Below are positions 40,154 through 48,347 of a stretch of DNA of 64,000 nt, in pieces. Both the position numbers and the translations under genes were made by a program. Position 1 is the first letter of the stretch; each line of letters begins with the position of its first letter. The stretch comes from Caulobacteraceae bacterium (lineage in GTDB: Bacteria > Pseudomonadota > Alphaproteobacteria > Caulobacterales > Caulobacteraceae). The notes under the pieces are model-generated. The model was not told the origin of the DNA. It made no database searches and saw only the letters and a program-made list of their open reading frames with translations. Where the stretch lies: NCBI GenBank assembly GCA_947441065.1, contig CANESI010000013.1:1-64000 (forward strand), written 5' to 3'.

Positions 40154-41140
40154 CTAACGGGCCAGCGCCTGCGCAAAGACCCGTGGGTCGACATTCCCGC
40201 CAGACGCAATGACCAAGGCCGAACGGCCCGCCAGATCGAGCTTGCCAGACAGAAGGGCCGCTAGCGCGACCGCACCACCGGGTTCGATCACCAGCTTCAG
40301 GTGACGAAAGGCAAAGGCCATGGCGCTCAAGACCTCATCGTCGCTCACGGCCAGCGCCCCGCTCAGACGCGGCCCATTGATGGCAAAGGTCAGGTCGCCC
40401 GGCCGTGGGGCCATCAGGGCGTCACAGAGACTGGCGCGGTCCGGCACGCGCGTGACAGGCTCACCCGCCGCCAGACTGTCGGCATGGTCGGTAAAGCCCT
40501 CAGGCTCGACCACATAGAGCGCCGTTTTGGGCGACAGGGCCTCAAAGGCCAGACCAATACCGCCCAGCAGGCCACCACCGGATGCGGGGCAAAGCAAAAG
40601 ATCAGCGGCCATACCCATGGCGTGAAGTTGCCCCGCTGCTTCCAGACCGACCGTGCCCTGCCCGGCCATGACATGAAAATCATCAAAGGCGGGCACGACC
40701 ACCGCCCCGCGATCGTTGGCGATCTGAGCGGCTATGGCCTCGCGGCTCTCGGTGAAGCGGTCATAGAGCACCACCTCTGCGCCATAGCCAATTGTCGCCT
40801 CTCTTTTGATGGTGGGCGCATCGGAGGGCATGACGATCAGGGCGGGCATGCCCAGTTCACGTGCAGCATCGGCAACGCCTTGGGCATGGTTGCCAGACGA
40901 GAAGGCCACAACGCCCCGCTTGCGTTGATCCGCATCAAGACGGCAGAGGCGATTATAGGCCCCGCGAAACTTGAACGAGCCGGTCCTCTGCAGAACCTCG
41001 GCCTTGACCCACACCGTGCCACCGCACGCCTCGTTCAAGGCGGTGCAGGAAACGATGGGGGTCACGACAGCCTGCCCCGCTAATCGGCGCGCGGCATCCT
41101 CGACGTCGCGAAAGGTTGGTAGGATCAGACTTGAAGCCAC
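40154..41140 (-). CDS. PLP-dependent threonine/serine dehydratase family enzyme
   Basis: Fold-type II PLP enzyme related to catabolic threonine dehydratase and serine racemase. The PLP lysine is in GSFKFRGAYN (about residue 55), the phosphate-binding glycine loop is ASGGGLLGG (about 182), and SSGNHAQGVA binds substrate. No C-terminal ACT domain is present (328 aa), unlike biosynthetic IlvA. The start is GTG at 41140. Threonine, serine or hydroxyaspartate substrates cannot be separated from sequence. Same strand as the TetR gene, 15 bp downstream of it. Confidence 0.88.
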   Translation of the reverse strand: MASSLILPTFRDVEDAARRLAGQAVVTPIVSCTALNEACGGTVWVKAEVLQRTGSFKFRGAYNRLCRLDADQRKRGVVAFSSGNHAQGVADAARELGMPALIVMPSDAPTIKREATIGYGAEVVLYDRFTESREAIAAQIANDRGAVVVPAFDDFHVMAGQGTVGLEAAGQLHAMGMAADLLLCPASGGGLLGGIGLAFEALSPKTALYVVEPEGFTDHADSLAAGEPVTRVPDRASLCDALMAPRPGDLTFAINGPRLSGALAVSDDEVLSAMAFAFRHLKLVIEPGGAVALAALLSGKLDLAGRSALVIASGGNVDPRVFAQALAR

Positions 41141-41155
41141 TGCGGTCTAGGCGCG

Positions 41156-41791
41156 CTAGTCGATCACGAGGCCATGGAGCAAACCATCAAGCATGGCTGA
41201 ACGTAGCTCAGCGATAGACTCCCAGTTGAAGCTCGGGCTCGAATGGACCAGCGTCACCAGACCATGACAGCCTGCCCAAAGGGTTTGTGCCGCCACATCG
41301 ACCGTACCAGTCCGCAGACGTCCGCAGGCCGCGATTTCAGCCACTACACTGCGAAACTGCGCATAGGACTGGGCCCCAAGATCGAGCGATGTCCGCGCCC
41401 GCTCTTCGGTCACTTCGGCAGGTTTGGCACAGAAGATCAGCTGATAGGCGTTGGCGTTCTCAATCGCGAAATCCATATAGGCATCAAGTATGCCCCGAAC
41501 GCGAATGACGGGATCGCCTGGCAATTGCGCAATCTGGGTGTTGGTCGCCAGCATATGCGCGATGGCGTCGGAGGTAATCTCAAGCAGAATTTCTGCCTTG
41601 TCCTTGAAGTGCATATAGAGCGCCGTCGAGGACACGCCGACCTCATCGGCGATCCGCCGAATGGTGGCCCCATCATAGCCCTCTGCGACGAAGATACGCT
41701 CGGCTGCGGCTAGAATCTCGGCGCGGCGTAGATGGCCGTCGCCCTTGGGTTTGCGGGCCGACCTATTGGACTTGGTAGCAATCACGGTCAC
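41156..41791 (-). CDS. TetR/AcrR family transcriptional regulator
   Basis: 211 aa with an N-terminal helix-turn-helix (ILAAAERIFVAEGYDGATIRRIADEVGVSSTALYMHFKDKAEIL, about 25-68) after a basic leader, and a ligand-binding domain with the WAGCHGLVTLV pattern of the WHG-type TetR C-terminal family. The start is GTG at 41791 or GTG at 41785. It is divergent from the glycosyltransferase across 174 bp containing several palindromes, which are candidate operators. The inducing ligand is unknown. It may also control the downstream dehydratase, which lies 15 bp away. Confidence 0.9.
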   Translation of the reverse strand: MTVIATKSNRSARKPKGDGHLRRAEILAAAERIFVAEGYDGATIRRIADEVGVSSTALYMHFKDKAEILLEITSDAIAHMLATNTQIAQLPGDPVIRVRGILDAYMDFAIENANAYQLIFCAKPAEVTEERARTSLDLGAQSYAQFRSVVAEIAACGRLRTGTVDVAAQTLWAGCHGLVTLVHSSPSFNWESIAELRSAMLDGLLHGLVID

Positions 41792-41799
41792 GAAGAATT

Positions 41800-41815
41800 C
41801 CTAGATTTCCCTAGG
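41800..41815. promoter_or_regulatory. Small palindrome at the TetR gene start
   Basis: CCTAG-atttcc-CTAGG, perfect 5-bp arms, 8 bp upstream of the TetR start codon. Could be an autoregulatory operator half; short, so low confidence. Confidence 0.3.
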
Positions 41816-41913
41816 GGCACACTAAAGGCGTTTGTCACAAAACTGCAAGCGACCTGATGAGAATTGAAAATCTTGTATAGATTGCAATAGCTGCATCGCA
41901 TCTTCCAATGCGT

Positions 41914-41927
41914 GTTCAATTTTGAAC
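41914..41927. promoter_or_regulatory. Palindrome GTTCAA-tt-TTGAAC in the TetR-glycosyltransferase gap
   Basis: Perfect 6-bp inverted arms with a 2-bp spacer, 52 bp upstream of the glycosyltransferase start. Size and position fit a TetR-type operator; binding is inferred. Confidence 0.4.
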
Positions 41928-41940
41928 TGCGCGTCAAGAT

Positions 41941-41966
41941 TTGATCATTCAACGGAGAATGATCAA
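41941..41966. promoter_or_regulatory. 26-bp perfect palindrome over the glycosyltransferase ribosome site
   Basis: The arms TTGATCATTC and GAATGATCAA are perfectly complementary over 10 bp around the spacer aacgga. The right arm ends on the A of the ATG. The Shine-Dalgarno GGAG lies at the loop and arm junction, so the palindrome could be a protein operator or an RNA hairpin controlling translation. Confidence 0.6.
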
Positions 41967-43399
41967 TGCGAGAACAGTCGCACAGTTTCATCTTGGATCA
42001 CGCCGAGTTCGTGTCCGACAGGCCGATGGACCGGCCTGTCGGCGCGCGACCCAACAGCCACCCGCATCATCAGAAGCGTCCGAGTGCACGCGATGGACCC
42101 GACCTTCACCAGAAGCTCCTATGGGTCAGCCTTGCGATCTTGGCGGCATTGGCCCTCATCCTATGGCCATCGGCGACACTGTCCTCGGTCCGCACAGGAC
42201 TATGGGTCCTCTTCTTGGTCGTTAGCGTCATAAGAGGCGTTGGCGTCTTCATATCTGCAACAGCGCAATCGGTGCCACCAAGTCCCCCCAAAACTGAGCG
42301 CTTACCAATCTACTCCATCATTGTGCCGCTCTACAAAGAAGCCAATATGGTCAAGCAGATGGTGCGAAACCTCAAGGCGCTGAAATATCCGCAAAAGGCC
42401 CTCAACGTGATCTTTGCCATTGAGGCAGACGATAGCGCAACGCTACGCGCCCTAAAGGACCAAAACCTTCCCTCTTGGATGCAGATCATCATTGCCCCAC
42501 CCGGCAGCCCTCAAACCAAGCCCAGAGCCTGCAACGTCGCACTGGATCAAGCCGTCGGCAGTTTGATTGTAATCTATGATGCCGAAGACCGGCCGCACCC
42601 TGATCAACTGATAGAGGCAGCCAACCGGTTTATGGCGGCAGATGATCAGTTGGCCTGCCTCCAAGCCCCCTTAAGGATTCTACCCGGCAAGGGGTTCTGG
42701 TGTCGGCAATTTGCCTTGGAATATGCCGCCCATTTCGAGACCTTCTTGCCCGCCCTGGCCAAGGTGGGCAGCGCCCTGCCCCTGGGCGGCACGAGTAATC
42801 ACCTTCGCGTGGAGGCTTTGCGACAACTGGGTGGATGGGACCCCTACAATGTCACCGAGGATGCTGACCTCGGCTTTCGCTTGGCGGGCGCTGGCTTTCG
42901 GACTGAAATGCTGACCCTCCCGACTTGGGAAACGCCCACCGCGCGGTTCAGCGTTTGGCTTCCGCAACGCTCCCGCTGGCTGAAGGGCTATATGCAGACC
43001 CTGATCGTCTGGACCAAAAGCCGCAGCGGACTAAGCCTCGCCGGTCAAGCCTCTCTGTGGCTCACCCTTGGGGTTTCAGTGCTTTCGGCGCTCATCCATG
43101 GACCGATAGCCCTGCTTCTTCTTGCTCAATCCATCCTCGCCATCTGCGGCTGGGCACCGTTTGTTTCGTCGACGGGTCTCGTCCTGATTGCGACGGCTTG
43201 GACCTCGGCCATCCTGTCGATGTCTGTCGGTGCCAAGCGCGCGGGGATTGATATTCGGGCAAGCGATCTGGCCTTGGCCGTCGCCTATTGGCCCCTAGCC
43301 ACCCTCGCGGCCGCCCGCGCCTTCTATCAGTTGCTGTTCAAGCCCTATTACTGGGACAAGACCCCACACAAACCAGAACCTTTACGAACCGCCCCCTGA
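41966..43399 (+). CDS. Family 2 processive glycosyltransferase, membrane-bound
   Basis: 477-aa inner-membrane glycosyltransferase resembling the BcsA/NdvC type. Two TM segments (about 50-95, LLWVSLAILAALALILWPSA) precede the GT-A domain. The nucleotide-sugar and catalytic signatures are visible: VIYDAEDRPHPDQL (about 198), TEDADLGFRL (about 298) and QRSRWLKGYMQT (about 333; QXXRW). Three or four TM segments follow (about 355-450). No PilZ domain is present. GGAG lies 8 nt before the ATG, inside a palindrome. The product polymer is unknown; the divergent TetR gene is the likely regulator. Confidence 0.88.
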   Translation: MREQSHSFILDHAEFVSDRPMDRPVGARPNSHPHHQKRPSARDGPDLHQKLLWVSLAILAALALILWPSATLSSVRTGLWVLFLVVSVIRGVGVFISATAQSVPPSPPKTERLPIYSIIVPLYKEANMVKQMVRNLKALKYPQKALNVIFAIEADDSATLRALKDQNLPSWMQIIIAPPGSPQTKPRACNVALDQAVGSLIVIYDAEDRPHPDQLIEAANRFMAADDQLACLQAPLRILPGKGFWCRQFALEYAAHFETFLPALAKVGSALPLGGTSNHLRVEALRQLGGWDPYNVTEDADLGFRLAGAGFRTEMLTLPTWETPTARFSVWLPQRSRWLKGYMQTLIVWTKSRSGLSLAGQASLWLTLGVSVLSALIHGPIALLLLAQSILAICGWAPFVSSTGLVLIATAWTSAILSMSVGAKRAGIDIRASDLALAVAYWPLATLAAARAFYQLLFKPYYWDKTPHKPEPLRTAP

Positions 43400-43415
43400 C
43401 CGCGTATCCAACGGC

Positions 43416-44351
43416 ATGAACGCTTCATCGCCCAAGGCCGCTCCGGCCATCGCCACCACGCCTCTGGTCATGCGTACCACCGCTTGGAAGGACTATGCCC
43501 TGCTCGACAGCGGCAACGGTCGCAAGCTGGAACGCTATGGCCGCTACAAGGTCGTGCGGCCAGAACCCCAGTGCCTGTGGTCACCAAGACTGTCTGAAGC
43601 CGTCTGGGCCAAGGCCGACGCCGTGTTCGATCCCACCGATGAGGATGAGGCCGGGCGCTGGCGCTTTTCGGGGCCAACGGTTGAGACCTGGCCCCTCAGC
43701 TGGGGTGATGTGAAGTTCCACGGTCGTTTCACCGCCTTTCGTCACCTCGCCTTCTTCCCAGAACAGGCCGCCAACTGGGCCTATCTCAACGACCGGGTCC
43801 GCGCCCGCGTGGCCAAGGGCGGCGAGCCCCCCAAGATCTTGAACCTGTTTGGCTATACCGGTGTTGCCAGTCTGGTCTGCGCCGCCGCCGGGGCCAGCGT
43901 GACCCATGTCGACGCCTCCAAAAAGGCCATTGGTTGGGCAAGAGACAATGCGACCCTATCGGACCTGACCGACCGCCCAATCCGCTGGATCTGTGAAGAT
44001 GCGCGCAAATATGTCCAGCGTGAGGTTCGGCGCGGCACGCGCTATGACGGGATCATCCTTGATCCGCCCAAATATGGCCGGGGGCCAACCGGCGAAGTGT
44101 GGCGCCTCTTTGAGGACCTGCCTGAACTTCTTAAGCTATGCACCGAACTTCTTTCGGATAATGCCGATTTTCTGATCCTCAATGCCTATGCAGAGCGGAT
44201 CAGTGGCCTGTCCTTGGCCGGACTGATGGCCGACAATATGGCCGGTCGCGGCGGCGAGATTGATTGGGGCGAATTGGCCCTGATGGAGGATCAAAGCCAG
44301 CGCGGCGTGGGTCTGTCCTTCTTCTCACGCTGGGGCGCTGGGGCCCAATGA
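43416..44351 (+). CDS. Class I SAM-dependent RNA methyltransferase, RlmI/RlmK-like
   Basis: 311-aa Rossmann methyltransferase. SAM-binding motif I is ILNLFGYTGVASLVCAAAGA (about 140-159), followed by VDASKKAI, and the catalytic motif is GIILDPPKYGRGP (about 212), as in the RlmI/K group of 23S rRNA methyltransferases. The N-terminal region is not a typical PUA domain, so the target is uncertain. Its stop overlaps the start of a SpoU methyltransferase by 4 bp, which supports an RNA-modification operon. A later start (MRTTAWKDY, about residue 19) is possible. Confidence 0.85.
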   Translation: MNASSPKAAPAIATTPLVMRTTAWKDYALLDSGNGRKLERYGRYKVVRPEPQCLWSPRLSEAVWAKADAVFDPTDEDEAGRWRFSGPTVETWPLSWGDVKFHGRFTAFRHLAFFPEQAANWAYLNDRVRARVAKGGEPPKILNLFGYTGVASLVCAAAGASVTHVDASKKAIGWARDNATLSDLTDRPIRWICEDARKYVQREVRRGTRYDGIILDPPKYGRGPTGEVWRLFEDLPELLKLCTELLSDNADFLILNAYAERISGLSLAGLMADNMAGRGGEIDWGELALMEDQSQRGVGLSFFSRWGAGAQ

Positions 44352-45139
44352 CCAGTCGCACCATCACCTCCCTGACCAATCCGACCGTCAAGGCTGTTCG
44401 CGGCCTGCACCTGCGCAAGGAGCGGGAGGATAGCGGCCTGTTCCTGGCTGAGGGCTTGAAGATCATTACCGAGGCGGTCGATCTCGGCCACGCCCCCAAG
44501 ATCCTGCTCCATGGCGCGGAGGCTGCGGGCCATCCGGTGTTTCGCCGCGCTGCGGCTGCCGCCCGTGCCGCTGGCGGTGAGGTGATCGAGGTCAATCGCG
44601 ACATCCTCGAAAAGGTCTCGCGGCGCGACAATCCTCAGGCCGTGGTTGGCGTTTTTGAACAGGTCTACACCCCCTTATCGGATATCCAGCCCCACGAGGC
44701 TGCCTGCTGGGTTGGGCTGCAGGCCGTGCGCGATCCGGGCAATCTGGGAACCATCGTGCGCACCGCCGACGCGGCAGGCTGCGGCGGTGTGATCTTGGTC
44801 GGAGACTGTACCGACCCCTATTCGGTCGAAGCGGTTCGCGCGACCATGGGCTCGATCTTTGCCGTCAAGATCGCAAAGGCCACGATCGAACAGTTCATCG
44901 ACTGGCGCAAGGATTGGCCGGGGTCAGTCGTCGGGACCTTGCTGAGCGCCACCCATGACTATCGCGCCGCACCCTATCAAAGACCGACCCTGATCCTGAT
45001 GGGCAACGAACAGGCGGGCCTACCGCCTGAACTGGAAGCGGTTTGCGATATTGCGGTGAAGATCCCTATGAGAGGGCGGGCTGACAGCTTGAACCTCTCG
45101 GTGGCTACGGGGATCATGATCTACGCCGCAACGGAGTAA
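44348..45139 (+). CDS. TrmH/SpoU family RNA 2'-O-methyltransferase
   Basis: SPOUT-class (knotted) methyltransferase of 263 aa. An N-terminal substrate-binding domain (TSLTNPTVKAVRGLHLRKEREDSGLFLAEGLKII) precedes the catalytic domain with motifs LQAVRDPGNLGTIVRTADAAG (about 128-148), LILMGNEQAGLPPEL (about 218) and IPMRGRADSLNLSVATGIMIY (about 239-259). The ATG at 44348 overlaps the preceding methyltransferase stop. The exact rRNA or tRNA site is not determined. Confidence 0.92.
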   Translation: MTSRTITSLTNPTVKAVRGLHLRKEREDSGLFLAEGLKIITEAVDLGHAPKILLHGAEAAGHPVFRRAAAAARAAGGEVIEVNRDILEKVSRRDNPQAVVGVFEQVYTPLSDIQPHEAACWVGLQAVRDPGNLGTIVRTADAAGCGGVILVGDCTDPYSVEAVRATMGSIFAVKIAKATIEQFIDWRKDWPGSVVGTLLSATHDYRAAPYQRPTLILMGNEQAGLPPELEAVCDIAVKIPMRGRADSLNLSVATGIMIYAATE

Positions 45140-45692
45140 CACCCTCGTCCTTCGACAGGCTCAGGCTGAGAAAGTTGAACCATAGCCCCCAATCCCGTGT
45201 TCCCCGCGAAGGCGGGGACCCAGAAGCGTCTAGAACGGACCGCTGGTTGGCCCTCATCTGGATCCCCGCCTTCGCGGGGAACGCGGTGGCGAGGGTGTGG
45301 AATATGAGGAGGACTGCAATAGCGTGTATCTCTCACCCTTCCTCATGATGAGCCCGCCGAAGCACGAGGAAGTGGCAAGCCCCCAGATCCCGCGTTCCCC
45401 GCGAAGGCGGGGACCCAGAAGCGTCTAGAACGAACCGATCGTTGGCCCTCATCTGGATTCCCGCCTTCGCGGGGAACGCGGTGGAGAGGGTGTGGGATAT
45501 GCTCATCCTTGGACCGGGGTAAGTTTGAGAGCGATTAAACACCGCGTCATTGCGAGCGCAGCGAAGCAACAATATTCAAAATCCCGCGTTCCCCGCGCAG
45601 GCGGGGACCCAGAAGCGTCTAGAACGGACCGCTGAACGGCCCTCATCTGGATCCCCGCCTTCGCGGGGAACACGGTGAAGAATGAGCGCCCC
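45140..45692. repeat. Intergenic region with a threefold composite repeat array
   Basis: 553 bp without a gene. Three near-identical units of about 95 bp begin at 45194, 45389 and 45583. Each has tccccgc-gaa-gcgggga, then cccagaagcgtctagaac, a short spacer, then ccctcatctgg and the inverted palindrome. The links between units share gagggtgtgg-atatg but differ otherwise; the second contains a GCGTCATTGCGAGC element (45544-45570). A different repeat, ccttcgacaggctcaggctgag, lies at 45149-45170. Confidence 0.85.
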
Positions 45693-48143
45693 TCACGTCC
45701 CCCTCGGTTTGGCCCTCGTTGTTGGCGCGGCGTTGGCGGGGTCTTCGGGCCAAGCGTGGCGGGGATAGCGGCCTCTCATATCTGAGCGCACCTCTTTCCA
45801 CGATCCGCGCCAAAATCCGGGCAGGTCCTTGGTGACTTGGATGGGACGGTGGGCCGGGGACAAGAGCGCCAAGGTCAAGGGCACCCTCCCCTCGGCCAGC
45901 ATCGGATGAACACCGAGGCCATAGAGCTCCTGCACCCGCACCTGCGCCCTTGGCCCGCCATCAGCCCCATAGTCGATGGTCATCCGGGAACCCGTCGGGG
46001 CGATGCAATGGGTCGGAGCCAACAGATCAAGCCTGCGGTGCTGGTCCCACGGGACAAGGGTTTTAAGGGCAGCCTCCAGCGCCCCATCGCGCACCTCCGC
46101 CAAGGCACTGCGCCCAGCCAGCAAAGGCAAGAGCCACTCCTCCATGCGCGAAAGCAGGGCTAGGTCCGACAGATCCGGCCAAACCGCCCCGTCTAAATCG
46201 CGCAGGAACGCGACACGGCCCCTAAGCCCCGCCGCAGCCTCCCCCCAGCCCAAACCGGACAGCCCCTCGTCAGACACCTGCGCCAGCAGGGCCTTAGAGA
46301 TCATGGCAGGTTCCGGCCTGTCGATCGCGCGCTCTTCCAGCACGATCTTGCCTAGCCGCTTGAGGCGCACAGCCTTGAGGCGCCCCTGCGGATTGGGCTG
46401 TAAGCGATCTTCGGTGACAATCTGGTCGGCAAAGGCGGCCATAACCCGGGCCTGATCCAGAGGCGCGGCCAGCAAGATCCGGTCCTTGGCCTCACCACTG
46501 CCCAGCTCGCCAATGGCAAGCCAGGTCTCCAGCGCCAGCATGTCGGTGGGGTCAAGATAGGCCCCTCTGCCGCTGACCAACTGATATTCTCCAGCAGGAC
46601 CCCGCGCCTTGGCCAGCCGCTCGGGAAAGGCCAAGGCAAGAAGCTGTGCCTCATCGAGCGGCTCGCCCTTGGACTTGGTGCCTCCTGCCGCCTTGGCCCA
46701 GCGGGCCGCGAGGGTGCGGGCGTCGCGCCCTCTTGGCGTTTCATCCCGTGCCGAACGCTGCAGACGGGAGGCCAGATCGGTGCTGGTCCCGCCAAGGCCG
46801 CGCTCGGTCAAGGTCGCGGCGATCTGAGCCGCCCGCAGCCCCGCCCCGCTTTGCGCGCCCCGAAGCACCATATGGGCCAGTCTTGGCGGCAGGGGCATGG
46901 TGGTCAGCGCCTCGCCGTGGGCGGTCAAGGCTCCCTTGTCATCCAAGGCCCCAAGCCGCGACAGTAGACCTCGCGCCTCAGAAAGCGCCGCTGCCGGTGG
47001 ACGATCCAAAAAGGCTAGGTCATCAGCCGATTGCGCGCCCCAACGCGCCAAGTCTAGCGCCAGTCCCGAAAGGTCGCTGTCGAGGATCTCAGGTCGCGCA
47101 AAGGCGGGCAAGGATCGGGTTTCGGCCTCGTCCCAGAGTCGATAGGCAATGCCCGGTTCGGTTCGCCCGGCCCGGCCTCGGCGCTGATCGGCACCGGCAC
47201 GGCTAACCCGCACGGTCTCCAGCCGGGTAAGGCCGCTGGAGGGATCAAAACGCGGTACCCGCGACTGTCCACAGTCCAGCACCATACGCACGCCTTCGAT
47301 GGTCAGGCTGGTCTCGGCGATGGAGGTGGCCAGCACCACCTTGCGCCGCCCATTGGGCGCTGCCGCAACGGCCTGATCCTGCGCCTTCAGGTCCAAGGCT
47401 CCATAGAGCGGCGCTATAACGACATTGGATGGTAGGCCCGCATCAAGCAGCATCCGCTCGACCCGGCGGATCTCGCCCTGCCCCGGCAAGAAGACCAACA
47501 GACTTCCGGGTTGCTCGCCCAGCACCTTGCGCACGGCCCTTGCTGCCTGCTCTTCCAAGCGCCGAGCAGGATCGCGACCGAGATAGATTGTCTCGACCGG
47601 AAACTGCCGACCTTGGCTTTCAATGATGGGGGCATCGCCCAAGAGGCTGGCCACCCGCGCCCCGTCCAAGGTCGCCGACATGACCAGAAGCCTCAGATCA
47701 TCGCGCAACAGCAGTTGGGCATCGCGCGCCAAGGCAAGGCCCAGATCCGCATCCAGACTGCGCTCGTGGAACTCGTCGAACAGGACTGCACCAACACCTT
47801 CAAGTCCCGGATCCTCGAGGATCATGCGGCTGAAGACGCCCTCCGTGACCACCTCGATGCGGGTCTTAGGGCCGATTTTGGATTGGAGCCGCACGCGCAG
47901 GCCGACCGTCTCGCCAACCGCCTCCCCCAAGGTCTGGGCCATTCGTGCCGCCGCCGCCCGCGCCGCCAGACGCCGGGGCTCCAGCATGATGATCTTACCG
48001 CCCTTGAGCCAAGGCTCATCCAAGAGCGCCAGCGGAACCCGCGTGGTCTTACCCGCCCCCGGCGCTGCCACAAGCACGGCGCAGCTCTGCCCGGCTAACG
48101 CAGACTTAAGGTCAGGAATGATGGCTTCGATCGGCAGACTCAT
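45693..48143 (-). CDS. hrpB: ATP-dependent DEAH-box helicase HrpB
   Basis: Large DExH helicase of 816 aa. Motif I is VAAPGAGKTTRVPLAL (about 26), Ia EPRRLAARAAAARMA, motif II DEFHERSLDADL (about 118), motif III MSATLDG (about 148), motif VI QRRGRAGRTEPG (about 320). A ratchet-like region and the HrpB C-terminal domain (PWDQHRRLDLLAPTHCIAPTGSR, about 690) follow. The biological role of HrpB is poorly defined in bacteria. ATG at 48143. It is transcribed divergently from the permease over 204 bp. Confidence 0.95.
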   Translation of the reverse strand: MSLPIEAIIPDLKSALAGQSCAVLVAAPGAGKTTRVPLALLDEPWLKGGKIIMLEPRRLAARAAAARMAQTLGEAVGETVGLRVRLQSKIGPKTRIEVVTEGVFSRMILEDPGLEGVGAVLFDEFHERSLDADLGLALARDAQLLLRDDLRLLVMSATLDGARVASLLGDAPIIESQGRQFPVETIYLGRDPARRLEEQAARAVRKVLGEQPGSLLVFLPGQGEIRRVERMLLDAGLPSNVVIAPLYGALDLKAQDQAVAAAPNGRRKVVLATSIAETSLTIEGVRMVLDCGQSRVPRFDPSSGLTRLETVRVSRAGADQRRGRAGRTEPGIAYRLWDEAETRSLPAFARPEILDSDLSGLALDLARWGAQSADDLAFLDRPPAAALSEARGLLSRLGALDDKGALTAHGEALTTMPLPPRLAHMVLRGAQSGAGLRAAQIAATLTERGLGGTSTDLASRLQRSARDETPRGRDARTLAARWAKAAGGTKSKGEPLDEAQLLALAFPERLAKARGPAGEYQLVSGRGAYLDPTDMLALETWLAIGELGSGEAKDRILLAAPLDQARVMAAFADQIVTEDRLQPNPQGRLKAVRLKRLGKIVLEERAIDRPEPAMISKALLAQVSDEGLSGLGWGEAAAGLRGRVAFLRDLDGAVWPDLSDLALLSRMEEWLLPLLAGRSALAEVRDGALEAALKTLVPWDQHRRLDLLAPTHCIAPTGSRMTIDYGADGGPRAQVRVQELYGLGVHPMLAEGRVPLTLALLSPAHRPIQVTKDLPGFWRGSWKEVRSDMRGRYPRHAWPEDPANAAPTTRAKPRGT

Positions 48144-48347
48144 GAACTAGGGCTTACCTCAACCGGGACCCGTGCGTCACCTCTGCTCGAAACAAGGCCA
48201 TAAGGACGCTGAAATAGAGTCAATAGCCCCTTCAAAACCCCCAGACCTTGCGAATGGATTGCATCATCGCGATAGGCTGACTAACGTCGCGACAATCAAA
48301 TCACGCGAAGATCGGTACGGTCGACGCGCTCAAGGGGGCTTCAACCT

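Noticed and set aside
30301-41083. Long reverse-frame ORFs opposite spoT and the PLP dehydratase gene (370 and 260 aa)
   Set aside because: They follow the codon pattern of the true genes opposite them, resemble no protein family, and have no ribosome sites.
45194-45677. CRISPR array
   Set aside because: Only three units of about 95 bp with internal inverted halves and linkers that share sequence; no short uniform repeat with unique spacers and no cas genes.
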